Below, piece after piece: positions 46,363 to 58,700 of a stretch of DNA of 64,000 nt. The stretch's first letter is position 1; every line of letters starts with the position of its first letter. A model generated the notes under the pieces. The model was not told where the DNA came from. It searched no databases and worked only from the letters and a program-made list of their open reading frames with translations. Origin of the DNA: Schistocephalus solidus (taxonomy: Eukaryota; Platyhelminthes; Cestoda; Diphyllobothriidea; Diphyllobothriidae); NCBI GenBank assembly GCA_017591395.1, contig WEDG01000759.1, positions 62,001-126,000 on the forward strand, given 5' to 3'. Made by a program: the position numbers and the translations under genes.

Positions 46363-49300
46363 GAAAATGCTTTATTTGAACGTATAATTCGAAATTTTTC
46401 AGCAAAAAAACGGTTTTCCATATTCACTGAGATCATAATATAAAGTAACAGAGTCAAATGTTTTAAACTGGTATCTTTTTACACGTAAGATAGCGTGCTA
46501 GAAACGGTTGTACATAGCGCTTTTATGCTGATATACGGTAAAAGATATTTCGGAAGCCTCGGCGCATGGGACGGGAAGACTTTGCGGCAATTAGGTCAGA
46601 GTAGAGGGGATGGACAACAACGTCAAAAATTCAATAAGCGAATTTTTTTACCGCTGTGAAGTGTCGTTCTATTACTGTATCCACTAAACATATACGAAGC
46701 ACCTGCAGCAGAAGATAGCATTCAAGGGATGTGTTTTAAAATCAGCAAATTCCTTTTTAAGCAATACTGGAAAAATAACAGGAGAACAATAGAGAATGAA
46801 GGGGAGACTACAAGCGTCTATAAATCGCTCGATTAGGGATTGAGGTGTGTGACTGGAACTTAAACGGCGAATATAATAAATAAGTTTGCAAATTTAATAA
46901 ACAGTGTATAAACATGAAAGAAGAATGAAAGATTTGATGTCATTGGGATGCCAAGGTACCGGAAGGAGGATACCCCGTTGGGGAGGATATCCAGTGATTC
47001 AGGACTAGACGAGGGCTGCCGTCGAAAAACACACTGAAAAAATGTTTGATTGTTAAGAAGAAGACCATTGTCTGACGACCATGTTGAGACATAATCCAGA
47101 CCATCATTCAAAAACTGGAGATGTGTCAGATCTTTAAGAGGATGGCCAGCAACCATATTATCGGCATATTTTATATATAGACAGTCATTTGGCGATCTCA
47201 AATCATCAGTGTGAAGAGTGAAGAAGTGAGGGGATAAATAGCACCAGGAAGACCTCCGCAGTTGTTAGACAGGATCCCTGGTTTCCGCGTGCCGGATTGT
47301 ACGAATTGAGTGCGGGAAGTAAATTAGTCTTTGAGCCAAGAAAGCAACAAACCGTGATAGCTACAGGAGGTTGGTTTGTTAAGGAGGAGATGGCGTGGGA
47401 TTGTATTGGAGGAAGAGGAGTAGTCAGAAAACGCGCACAGGTACGCACGACAGCCTTTAGCTAAGCCTCTTAGATCAGAATGGACCAGAAGAGCAACGGC
47501 ACCTAGGGTATTACGCCTGGCCTTATATGCAAATTGCAGTGAACCGGAGAAAGTGGAGGAGAATGGTGTAATTTTTAAGTAAGCTTGATTAAAGCGGAAG
47601 AGCAGGCCATTGGACGAAAAGACGTAGGACCAACATTGGTGGATTTTTTGGGACAGAAGTAATCCTTACTGTACGCCAAATGTTGGGAATCTTAGACTCC
47701 ATGAGGGATGTGTTGATAAGGTGTATCAACACAGGGGTTATCGGTGAGCAACAAGACTTGAGGACAAATGGTGAGACAACATCTGGACCGCCAGCTGTTG
47801 AACCATTGACCTTTTTCAGGTGTTTTTCCACTGTTGCAGCCTACACATGAGAGAAGACACTTGACAGCAGTGAAGTGTTGTTTACGGGAGAAATAGATTC
47901 AGTGGGCGTGAGGATATAATATCCACTTAGAGGTTTTAAGTCGGCATCGATATGCGCAAGTGCTTGAGGTTGATAATTCACTGTCAATTGTCTGCGTAAT
48001 TTTTTTTTTTTAAAAGTGGAATTTTGACCGGTTTCTTGACTTTCTTGAAAACAATTGCTCCAATTTCCGCTGATAAAAAAACACACTTTTGGCTTTTTAT
48101 TTGAGCGTTTCGTCTATATATTTTTACTTTAGTGCCCCGTCCTAAGATTTTAAATACACACCAGAGTGGCAAAATATATAAAATTTTATTTTGCATAACC
48201 TTGTTATTTTCTTTCTATTATGTTTCTTTATTATAGATAAGCAGATAGTACAGTATAAAAATAACTACCTTATTCCATGCTTCCAATTTGTAATAGCCTT
48301 CATTCATATCAATCTATAAGGCAACCCGTATTTATCTTGTAATCGGTCCGCGTTGTCACTATATCAAAATAAAGCATACTGGCAAACAAGTTTATTCTTG
48401 CATTTTGTGGCAAAAAACGTCCGAAATTTGCAAAATTTAATTTATTGTTCTGTATTATTTGCTTTTTTTGAAAATAACTGCGATTTCTCACACTTACTTT
48501 CACCTGATTTTCAGTAAATTAAGATGAAATCCTCCAAACCAGAAGGGATATATTTGGAAACTTTGTTACTTTTATTGATTTTCTTGTATAAAACAATGTA
48601 AAAAAGCCATGAACTTTTCTCTGCAATATTAGATAGTATAGGAAATAACTTGAGTGTCCGGCAACCTCCAATTTCGCCACAATATTTTATGTTTTCCTTA
48701 AATATACTGCAGTAAGCATACAGAGATCTTTAAAAAAACGCATTCTGAGCCTCAAATCCACTGACAAAACAAAAAATAACAACAAAAAGTGAGTATTTAA
48801 CTTTTTAATCAAATTTTTAGAAAATATTGCATAAGGAATTATGTCACCAACTGTAAGTTGGCATCAACATGTGCCGGTTAGCCGCATCGACCATTGAGAT
48901 GCTTAAGATTCCTCCAGAGTTCAGCCGATGAGAGGTGAAATAAAGATGTAGAAGCAGAAACGAAAAATGACTAACAAACAGGTCGTTCAGTCTGTATATC
49001 AGCTTTTTTATAAGGCCATTACCATTCTTTAAAATGCCACGTAGGCATACTTCGTATAGAAATTCATTTTTCGTCTTAAGAATTTAATATAAGGAGAAGA
49101 TCTTCTGTCTGTTCTAACCATGGCGGTGTAAAGAGGACAGCAGATATTGAAAATTTCATTTAAAAATATTGTTAGAGAACTGGAGCACATTTCGACATTG
49201 GATTTTCTGTGGAAAGCGGGGATGGTGTAATATATACAAGTCGGAAGCAGGTGACTGTTTAGTGGGGACGTGTTGCGAACGTTAATTATTCTTTGGGGTT

Positions 49301-49520
49301 TGATTAACAGCACACGTAAATAAGTGGAATAAATTTTGGGAAAACCAAATGGCCGGAACCTGAAAAAAGGGCTCGATAGTTAACAAGAGAAACTTGGGTT
49401 GATTGGTCAAAACGAGATCCGGAGGGCTATCCACGCGAGTATTGCAGTAAACTAGATTATCACGGTTAAAATACCCACAGAATGGAATAATTTGTTCGCA
49501 AGACAATAAAGTAAGTTTTT
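46350..49520 (-). pseudogene. non-LTR retrotransposon (LINE) remnant, endonuclease end plus RT
   Basis: On the minus strand from high to low coordinates: RVDSPPDLVLTN near 49430 (end of an endonuclease domain), RTDRRSSPYIKFLRRKMNFY near 49080 (linker), VNGSTAGGPDVVSPFVLKSC near 47790 (RT fingers, GPDxVxxxxLK), LIHLINTSLMESKIPNIWRT, then KYADNMVAGHPLKDLTHLQF near 47160 (catalytic FADD/YADD box altered to YADN) and VSSFRYLGIPMTSNLSF (the Y-LG-I block). 46350-46850 looks like its 3' UTR. The AT-rich stretch 48100-48850 does not fit the element and may be an insertion. Multiple frame breaks; inactive. Confidence 0.82.
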
Positions 49521-50340
49521 TTCGAAAGACAAATCGGGTTAAGGCAACTTCACAGGTTGCGGGGTAATATAAATACTACTAAATAAAATACATTTGAAAG
49601 AACTTTAACAACGCGGTTTGCATATGACAGCGATGACGTCTATAAAGTCTTTCGAGTATGAGAATAGGGACTGACAATTACGAAACCAATTCTGTTTGAC
49701 TGAAATAGCGACTCAACTGCCTCTGCTGCATTATGCAGATTTTCTATCAATTCAAAAGCAGCCGAAAGACGGGGTGATAATAAGTTGCACGTAAATGTCA
49801 CTTTTTAACTGTGCCTCTTAAAGACAAATACATTTCGTCTTACTGGGATCTTTTTTCAACATGAGTAGCTCCATATCGTGGATTTTTTTAAATAATCAAA
49901 CGACAGTTTGCCAACAGGAAGCAAGCATTTTACAATTCGATATTTGGTTGAGGCTTGAGAGCAATATGCCAACTGCAGTGGTGTTTTTACCGCTGTATAG
50001 GCCTTTGCTGATGAAACCGGGATAAAATTGACACGGACGGATCGAAAAATTCGACATACTGTCTGAAAAGTACAACAGCTGGCGTCGTGGAAATTCATAA
50101 GTAAATTTTCAGATTGAGGTTCATTCAAATAGTTGCTGGCAGACTGTAGATATAACCTAATAGTCGTAGTTCAGACAAAAAACGAAACAAAATAACAAAA
50201 AAATAATCAAGATATCAAAAGGGAATAGGCTGAGAAGTATACATATACAGAAAATGCCCACGTGAATAGAGATCAAAAAACATGGCGGCTCGAATTCAAC
50301 AGCCTGCCAAAACTACTAGTGAAAAGTCTACATCTGCAGT
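49520..50340. other. spacer between LINE and Penelope fragments
   Basis: A minus ORF at 49856-50128 shows no domain I recognise. It could be the decayed 5' part of the neighbouring LINE, but this is not supported by a motif. Confidence 0.4.
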
Positions 50341-50349
50341 TTTCTAAAT

Positions 50350-51730
50350 TACTGTGATCGGATGGAACATTTGGAAGTTAAACTTATGAGAAATTTTGGA
50401 AAGTTACTGCAGTTGGTCTGATATAGCACCAGGTTTGTTCCATAAAATAATCGGGTCACATTGCTAAAAGAAGCAACAGGATTGTTCCATGAATTAGCCC
50501 AGCAGAAGAAGAGGCGATCACTGGAACATGGCGTTTCTTGGGCTGACATTTCGAATTCTCTATCGCACCGAGCATCAGAGACAGTTGCAAAGAAAATTAC
50601 TTGGGGCAAAAGTTGCGCAGTATTTGTAGGGCGTGCTTGCCAGGCAAACAGTGGCCTACTATCGCTAGTAGACCTCCTGTGCATCGCTGCGGCGTCAAAG
50701 TTGATGTGATAGTTACTTTTTGGTCTGTACCAGAGTCGTTAATTGCAGTGATTTCATCACCGTTGTGGAATCCTGGCTTGACAATTACTCGGCAATTTGG
50801 CTCACTGTCACCGGGACTACTGGTCACGCTCATCATCTCCGCATGGCTAGCAATTTTGCCTAAACAAACTCGCAACACAGAATGCTGACACGCGGGAACT
50901 TTGTCCTTATTTTTTTGACTGCGAGCCAGAGAACCACGACGCATGCAGTTCACAGCTCATGCGGTTGTCAGACTTGCAAGAATTTCGGCCTCGTCAAACT
51001 TAAAGGTGTACCCGGATCCCGTCACCTGAACTGTGACTTGAGAATTTGAGTATTTCCTCCTCACTGCTGCCGCGTGCTCGGTCATTCGTGTGCGGAGTAG
51101 TCTCCTAGTTTCTCCAATGCAGTTGCTTTGTCTGCAACTGCACCAGATTCGGTAAACAGCTCCAAACGTTTCTTGCAGTGGTAAGGGATCCTTTGGCCTC
51201 ATTTTTTGGCCCCTGACAGTTGCGTCTGGTCAGTGTGCAACTACAACTCCGAGGGGTGTGAGAAGACTGCTAACGGTTTTCAGAAATCCTTCACGTACGA
51301 TAGTACTCGCCAAAATTTGGGGCTGGTGTGGTTCGATCTCTCGCCTTGGCTGCGCATGCAACTGTCGACAATGTTGCGCGGGTAGCTGTTTGCTCTTAAC
51401 ACCCATCGAAGGTACGAGAATTCCGCAACCTTGTCTTCTGGTTCTTTGCAGTGGATCGCCATACGCTACTATTGTGCCAGTACGCAACAGCATTTGTGCC
51501 TGATTGGGTGGCTGCTGTTGAAGCTCAGTACTTGCGTTGTGTCGCATTATATTTAGCCAAGTTAGATCCAAATTCAATCGAAAGAATTCCTTGGGCTGAA
51601 GGGAAACCACGATTATTTGTGGTCTATCGCTCAACAAAATACAGGTGAGGTACAGTGAAGTTAAATTATGTTCAGTTTTTTCAAAAAAGGTTGTACTGCT
51701 TTCCTTTACCATGAGAAAACTCCACAAAAT
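50350..51730 (-). pseudogene. Penelope-like element 3' part with well-preserved GIY-YIG domain (family D)
   Basis: The minus frame at 51230-51727 ends FLKTVSSLLTPLGVVVAH, the linker before the endonuclease. After a stop, the frame 50957-51202 reads VYRIWCSCRQSNCIGETRRL, then RTRMTEHAAAVRR and YTFKFDEAEILA. This is a GIY-YIG nuclease with the V-Y-R-I-x-C-x-C start, the IGET block, the catalytic-region R (RTRM) and H (TEH). SWFSGSQS follows in another frame. RT is absent, so this is a 5'-truncated insertion. Confidence 0.82.
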
Positions 51731-52290
51731 GCGCTAGAAAATATGAGCAGCACTGCCACATATGAGTAAACCCTGGAAAAGTACATCGCAGAAGCAAACA
51801 CGTAGGTAAAACTGCGTCAAAGTTTTGTATTCGCATTCAACTGACGACAGTTAATAAAACAAAATGTGGCAAACATACTTCTGCTTTTGATAAATTTTCG
51901 TAGGGCCTGTACATTTATATTGCTACAGGAGTAAGTTAAGGTTTCGAGCCAGTAACAAAATCATGCTGTAGCTAAGATGGGGGCATAGCGAGGGAGAAAA
52001 ACAAAATTGCATTTAATGTCTTATGATCAGTCTCAAGGGAGATGATGGCCACCGGAAAAAGGAATTATACGCGAGAAACTGGCTTTGAGCCATGACAACT
52101 GCATGTGATGTATGAAGTGCGGCTCGAAAAGGATCGCAGCCGCCGCGTACTATCGTAAACAAAAGATACTGTTTAAGTGATTTCGGACAGCTCGAGTGGT
52201 CATTTTAAATCACCCGGAAGTCGTCTCTTGCGTCTACGTCGTAGTCAGTGAATATCATATGCGCAAGGATAGAGTTATTAATGTTCCTTA
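51730..52290. other. spacer between Penelope fragments
   Basis: About 560 bp with no coding or repeat signal recognised. Confidence 0.5.
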
Positions 52291-52299
52291 TTTGTTTCT

Positions 52300-53800
52300 T
52301 TCTTAAGCATGCCGAAAATTGCTCGCACATCCTTTTGGAAAACTCTAGTTCCTGCGACCAATGAACCGTTCCCCCACAGGAGCAAGTCGAGGAATAAATT
52401 TACGTAAAGTTGGTCCGAACTTGTTGTTTGTCCTTGCCTTCTCCATATAGAACGCGAGCATTAGCTGCTGGGACGGCACTTGACATTGGTTCACCTAAGA
52501 GCCTTCCTAAAATTTCTCTCGATATGTATCCTTAAAAAAGACATGGCTCGAAATTCTTTTTTCTTGTCTGTCGTTAGCACCAGGGAGTTTAGTGGTTTTT
52601 CGGCCAATTTCTTATCAAGGAATCGATTAGTATCCGTTTTATGTCCGAAATCAATTGATTCAGTTACCCGACACAAGTCATTGATATCACATGTACTAGC
52701 TGCAAATATGATCTAGCATGTAATCCCTGCATATAAGACTGACTGGCTGCTGGCAATTTAATGAGTATTAAGTGGTTATTATACTGTTGCTTAAAGAGGT
52801 TGGCTCAAGTGTTCGAATAAGAAATTAAAACTACGCCTACAAGGACTTAAATTAATAGCGTTAATCCAAGTTTGCGATTAATTTCTGAGGAATTTAAAGC
52901 TAAACACGTTCGACAGTCTTAAGGTCGCCTTCAATAATAGCAACCAAGCAGATCCTTTCGCGCTTTGTATTAAAAAACACATTAAATAAAGCTTACATTT
53001 CGGTTCGTCGAATAATGCAGTCAGGCAACATACTCGGAATCTTGTCAAGAAGTAGGCTCGGTCTGGACTGGTTTTCCTTCCAGCGTAACTTTAATTGACG
53101 GTTAGGCCTGTTTTTTGACATCTATCGTAGCTGTAATATGGACTTGTTCAGGTGCAACCACGCATACATCATCCGCATAACACATATAGTATCTCAGACT
53201 TTTTGTTTATCTATAACGACTTACATTTTTCAGTGTTCTCATAAAATAATTTGCCAGAAGCGGGCCAAGAGACGAGCCTTTAGCTACTCCATCCACCTAT
53301 CAACACAGGTTGCTCTCAAATAGGAGCTGTACGTTTAATGTACATCGCAATAACAGTTCTCTGAGGGCATTTACCAAAATTCATATATCCAGTTGATTAG
53401 AAGACATTTATTTACAGAGGTAGTTGACTGTTTCCATGACCAGAACGTTCGAAAAGATAGAAAAGGCATCTATTGAAGACAACGAAGTTGCGTCCAGGTG
53501 GATGTTTTTCACGCCATCATCAAATTTATTTATCCCTCGGTAGCTAAGTGGTTGCTGGATGTTCCTATACTTGCTTATGTTTCTCCGCTCGCCATTTCGC
53601 TTTAGCATGGTACGGAAAGTTCCGCCTAACCAAGATTAGACGAACAGTTATGCCATCCTTGTGGATCTTCGACAAGCCGTATAAATTAGGCATCTGCGTG
53701 TGGACATATCAGAGACTCTCTGGGTCGTGTTCGCTTACGAAACTGTCAGCTTGACGTCTTTCCATAATGTCAGAAAGTTTTTTTAAACTTATCTATACTA
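52300..53800 (-). pseudogene. Penelope-like RT remnant (family E)
   Basis: Broken minus-strand frames give RNISKYRNIQQPLSYRGINK, then LDATSLSSIDAFSIFSNVLV and METVNYLCK (around 53400-53600), then VAKGSSLGPLLANYFM near 53275 (the G-x-x-x-G-S-x-L-G-P-L-L-A block of Penelope RT), and YADDVCVVAP near 53165 (intact catalytic Asp pair). The 52491-52676 frame (SLVLTTDKKKEFRAMSF) fits the linker before the endonuclease. The endonuclease itself was not found. Frequent stops. Confidence 0.72.
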
Positions 53801-54520
53801 TCCCTCTCCTTTTCTGACTTTCTGCTCTTTCTCTGGTCCCACAGAATTGACTGTTTTTTCATAATTTAGTCTTTGCTGTCCATTAAAATTACGCCGGTTT
53901 CCTTACCATCATGAAAATTCCCTTGTTTCGGCAGAGAGTTTTAAATTTCTCGATTCATGACATCAGTATCAGTATATTTTAGGGAGATGTAGGTGAGTCA
54001 CCTTTGAATTCCCTATTTGAACTTGCGAGTTGTGATATCAAACAAAAAGTATCTTGATATGCTGGCGAGGCCAACATAGTGGAACATAGTTGAAAAAGAG
54101 CAGACAGAGAAAAAAAAACTCCCGGTGATATTTTGGAGAAACAACTGTCGCCCCTGGGGGTCTAACGGGGGGCATTGCGGAGGTCACATGAATCAGCCAG
54201 ATTCTCCCTTGCTGATAGCAGAGTCCTATGAGGGATTTCAAAGGCGGAAATATATGTCCAGATCATCCTCGGTCCATTGCGGTTCGAACCAAGGGAGAAC
54301 GTTCATACACCTCATGGACGACGGTCGCCAGGTCCAGCTGATGCGAATACTCACGGTGTCACCAAGGTGTGCAAATAAGTTAAGCAGCGAAGACCTCGAG
54401 GACCCCAGTATGGGAATAATGGGAGAATGCAAGTCCTCGAACGAAAATAACAAACATAAAAAATGTTAATCAAATATAGCTAGTAGTATCATAAATGCCT
54501 TATTTTATGACGTCACACTT
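53800..54520. other. spacer between Penelope and LINE elements
   Basis: Contains a + ORF at 54125-54469 (114 codons, starting MIFWRNNCRPWGSNGGHCGG) with no family resemblance I can name. No promoter, splice or homology support. Confidence 0.4.
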
Positions 54521-54529
54521 GCAGCTTTC

Positions 54530-57500
54530 AGTTAGTGTTGTAGCTCGCACCATTATATCGATCTTACTTTCACTTAAAAACCTCCAAGGAGTCCGACATA
54601 ACAACATCCAGAGGTAGACTATTCCAAGCTTCAAATACTCTTTTGGCGAAGAAGTACTTCTGAGTGTCTAGGCTTGCTCCAGTCACACGTAATTTGAGAG
54701 GATGACCTCTCAAATTCGTTGTTGTTGCTAACTCGAAGAAATCAGCTGGGACGAGACAAAAGTCCTGGACGCGTAGTATGCGGAAGGTAGTATCAGGTCC
54801 TCCCGAAGCTGTCTATAGGGCAAGGGAAAGAAATTGAGATTTAATAGCCGTGTTTCATAAGGCTGTGAGCCAAGTCCAAGGACAAGTTTTGTTGCTCACC
54901 TTTGGACCTTTTCGAGGATGTTGATATCCTTCACCTTCCAGGGTCTCCAAGCTTGGATAGCGGACTCCAACTGTGGCTGCACGAATGTTCCGAAGACTTA
55001 TGCGAAGCAGTCGGTAGTGAAGGCTGCATAAGCTCGTTTAACGAGGCTGACTTCGCTACCTTTCAGTTTATTTGTTTATTTGGTGAGGATAATAGGCAAT
55101 GCCTTTGAAAACCCTATTTAGCACGTGTAAATATACCACTACTAACATAGTATTGGCAAACAGTGAGTAGCATTGTTGTTTACAATATATGTCTGGTTTT
55201 TTTTAGAGGTCAGACTTGGGTGGGAGGAGAGTAGCATTGTTTTTTACAATATATGTCTGGTTTTTAGAGTTCAGACTTTGCGCAATGTAGGGAGGGTTTG
55301 AGCGAGGGCGTGATCCAGACTCCCAGGTCCTTTTGGGCATCCACTTCTTTCAACAAAATGCCATTTAGTCGCTCAACCGTACAATTCGAAAGATTGCTTT
55401 TCCCGACTCGTATGATGTTGCTCTTGCTCTCATTAAATGGTAAGAGCCGGTCATTTGAACATTTCTGGAGTCGATTTAAGTTTGCCTGCAAGTTCTCTTC
55501 GTCAGCCGTAGTTTAAATGACGCGCCAAAGTTTGAGATCATCGGCAAACATGGCAATATCGTAGTCCAGTTCGTTGGCACAATCGCTGATGTAGACAATG
55601 AACGAAATAGGGCCGAGAACAGAGCCTTGGGGAACTCCACTCTCAACCTCAACCTTGGTCGACTGTTTGTCGCTTATATGGACAGTTTGTGAGCGACCAG
55701 TTAAGAAGTTTTATATCCATGTTAGAAGTCTTACTCTTACGCCTATACGATTGAGTAAATAAAGAAGGCGGTGGTGCAACACGCTATCAAAAGCCTTTTT
55801 GAAGTCGATATAGACTGCGTGCACCGTATTTCCTCTATCGACCGCTTCAGTCCAACGTTCTAAACAGTAGAGCAAATTTGTGGCACAGGATCTACCTTTA
55901 CAGAAACCGTGCTGGACCTCGGATAGCAGATTGTTATGTTCTAGGAACCGCATTCGTTGTTGCTGAATTATTTTTTCCATGATTTAGCAGCAAACTGAAG
56001 TTAGGCTGACCAGTCGATAATTGTTTGCAGAGGCCCGGCTTCCACCCTATAGAGCGGCATAATCCATGCGGATTTCCAGTCGGCTGGTAGACTTCCGGTC
56101 TGGATGTTTGGAAAAGCGAAGAGAGTAGTTTTGCCAACTCTCTCGCGAGCTCTTTCAACAGCTTTGTAGGTACTTCATCGGGACCCGGTGACGTAGATTC
56201 CTTTAACCTCAAAAGTTCCTTGAGGACAGTATTCTCGGTGAAATGAACGGTCTCGACTATTGTATCCACTTCAAAGCCATTGGTAGGGTAATCGTATCTC
56301 ATTTCCTTTGTGAAAACAGACTGGAACAATTCCGAAAGATGATCAGCCTTCGCACCATCTTCAGTAAGGTCTATGCCCTCAGCAATCCTCCGCAGGGGTA
56401 TCGGATCCTTGTTCAGTGTATTCTGCCTGAGGTAACCGTAAAACAGTTTTGGGTTCACGGTGGCCCGGTTCAGCAGGTCCAATTTGAAAGCCTGTCTTGG
56501 CCCGATTTCTCTGCATTTTGTACGCATTTAGAGAGGCTGGAGTTCCGTCCGTAAGCGATTTTTTCCACAATTTCCCTTTTTGTTAACTTCGATTTTGAAG
56601 GCCTGTGTAAGCCATCGCGGTCTGTTGGTCAACCTTTTTCCCAAAATCGGACAGTGATTTTCGATGAGCCTGTGCAGTATGTCCCGGAACGTTCCCCAGC
56701 CCTCGGTCATGTTTCAAAAGAAAAAAAGGCTCCTACTGAGTGTGCAAGAGTTGAGCCCTCATTCCACCGAAATTGCCTTGCCATATATTCCTTCTGCTTG
56801 TTGTGGGTCTTGCTGGTATAGAAAATAGTGAGTACTCCCATCGCAGTACCACGTGGTCACTTTTACCTAGCGGCGGTAGACATGACACTTCGTCAATGCT
56901 GTCCTGCGAGCTCATGAGAACTAGGTCCAGGCAATTGGCCTGTTGTCCTTCGCACACTCTTGTTGGAAAAGTGACGTGTTGTGTGAGAAGTAGCTTAAGC
57001 GTCGTGCTCAGAAGACAACGGTCAAAGGCTAGATCAGAACTATGTGCGCAGGTCGAGCTCCAGTCGATGTGAGGCGCCTTGAAATCACCCAAGATCAGGA
57101 TATCCAACCGTATAGTTATCTTTTCAAGCTCCTCTAGCAGGTAAGCATCGGCTACGGGGTCTCTTCTCGGTGGGCCGTAGACTGTCAGGACATCTAGACT
57201 TGATGTACCTGGCACTTATATGGAAGCCATATCGCCTTGGAAGTAAACGCGAGTTTATATTTTGTGTCTTAAAACTGTAAGTTCGCTTTTCGCGTATGTG
57301 AGTACGCCGCCTCCTTGACGCTCTTTCCTGTCTTTTCTAAAAAGTTGGTAGTCAGTCATAGTTACCTCCCGGTCGTCCACGTGTTGGGACAACCACGTTT
57401 CTGTTACGGAAATTATGTCTTAAGATAGATAACAGACATGAATCTTAAGCTCGTTGAGCTTCGATAATATACTCTGTGCATTGGTGTACAGGAATGTTAG

Positions 57501-58700
57501 TTTTCGGTTTGCTCGGAAAGTGCTAACAGTCGGGCGCGAGCCCCTGTTTACTGGGCCAACTGCGTGTACTCCGAAACGGGCCTCTCCAGGGGGAGAACAA
57601 TGGACGATGGATCACTTGGTTGTTGCAAATAACCAAATTTATTTCCTCCTCGCTGAGCTGCCGTTGTAGTTCAATGACAAGTTGATGGCATTTGTTCCGC
57701 TCCGCAGCTGAGAAGTCCTGTTGAAAAAATCTCCAGGGTTTGAGTTTTTTACTTGACAGAATGAGACTGGCTTCCTGGCTATTGGTCAAGATAACTCTTC
57801 GAGACCTAGGATATGTTGGTTCAGATTGGCTTTCGGGCCGGTTTCCAAGGCGAAAGGTTTTTTCCAGTTCAATCGACGTATAAGGTTCCAGTATATTTTG
57901 CAGGAGTTCATGAAAGTGGTTCATATCTTCAGAATATCGGTCTACTGGAGTCACAGCTGTTCATTCAGGTAGTCCCTGTATTATGAAACTTTTTTTCTGT
58001 CCGTGGCAGTTTTTGTACCTACGACGCTGTCTTCCACTATCTGGTGGGAAGGTTTCAAGTTGCGCACTGGTGATGATGGAGCAGATGCTGATTGGCTATG
58101 TGTTGGCTTTGATCCATTGTTTTGGTTTCGGCAAATTCCACGGGTTCGACGATTTTGAATCGCAGGTGGTAGTTTCGGTTGGGGAATCAAATCCACTGCT
58201 TGTGCTTGGTGTGAGAATCTCAGTATTTCCTGTGAAGGACAAGGCAACGGTCAAAGCCCCGTGTTCGAGCTTTTTTGAGGAATCTCTCGAAGTCGGTTGT
58301 TCATTGGCTTTTTCCTTCTTGGCGTCAGTTTTGCGTTTTGGACGGCTTTTTTTGTTTTAGGCGGACTGTTTTTGTCCTGCGCCATTGGTACTTGTTGTTC
58401 GGTAGCCGTAGCAGCTGTCGAAGTTGTTGTTGGGATACCTTTTGAACGAGTATCAATGGTTTTGCTCCTGGTAAGTCGCTCAGTGGACTCCTGAGTGGCA
58501 TCTACTGCTTAAGAGGTGCCTTTTAGCGCAGATTTTATTTGCCTTATCTCATCGTTAGCAAGCTTCGAGATAAAGACGAATATTTGTGCACGTTTGCACT
58601 TTGATCTTTTGAAAACTTTTATTTTACTTGGTCCTTTGAGTACATAAAGTTTACAGTCCTTGGCTGAAACAATAGCGTATTTTCAACCTCTCAGTTTGCC
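54530..58700 (-). mobile_element. nearly full-length two-ORF LINE (CR1/Jockey-like), decayed
   Basis: From 58700 down to 54530 on the minus strand: an ORF1-like region (KRSKCKRAQIFVFISKLAND near 58600; TNSQEASLILSSKKLKPWRF and LSEEEINLVICNNQ near 57800-57600), an endonuclease (ISVTETWLSQHV, FRKDRKERQGGGVLTYAKSE, ILGDFKAPHIDW and LGKSDHVVLRWEY, about 57430-56780), RT (STSPGPDEVPTKLLKELARE near 56200; AVYIDFKKAFDSVLHHRLL near 55800; GVPQGSVLGPISFIVYISD near 55620; MFADDLKLW near 55540), and a C-terminal RGHPLKLRVTG...VFEAWNSLPLDVV block near 54650. All key RT and EN residues are present, but stops and frameshifts split the ORFs. Orientation and order are those of a normal LINE. Confidence 0.92.
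55160..55290. repeat. tandem duplication of ~63 bp inside the LINE
   Basis: Two copies of gagtagcattgtt...tacaatatatgtctggttttt...agagg/ttcagactt lie next to each other. They interrupt the RT C-terminal coding of the LINE and are not part of its protein. Confidence 0.9.

Noticed and set aside
50601..50888. + strand ORFs at 50.4-50.9 kb
   Set aside because: They lie opposite the 3' portion of a minus-strand Penelope element and have no domain of their own.
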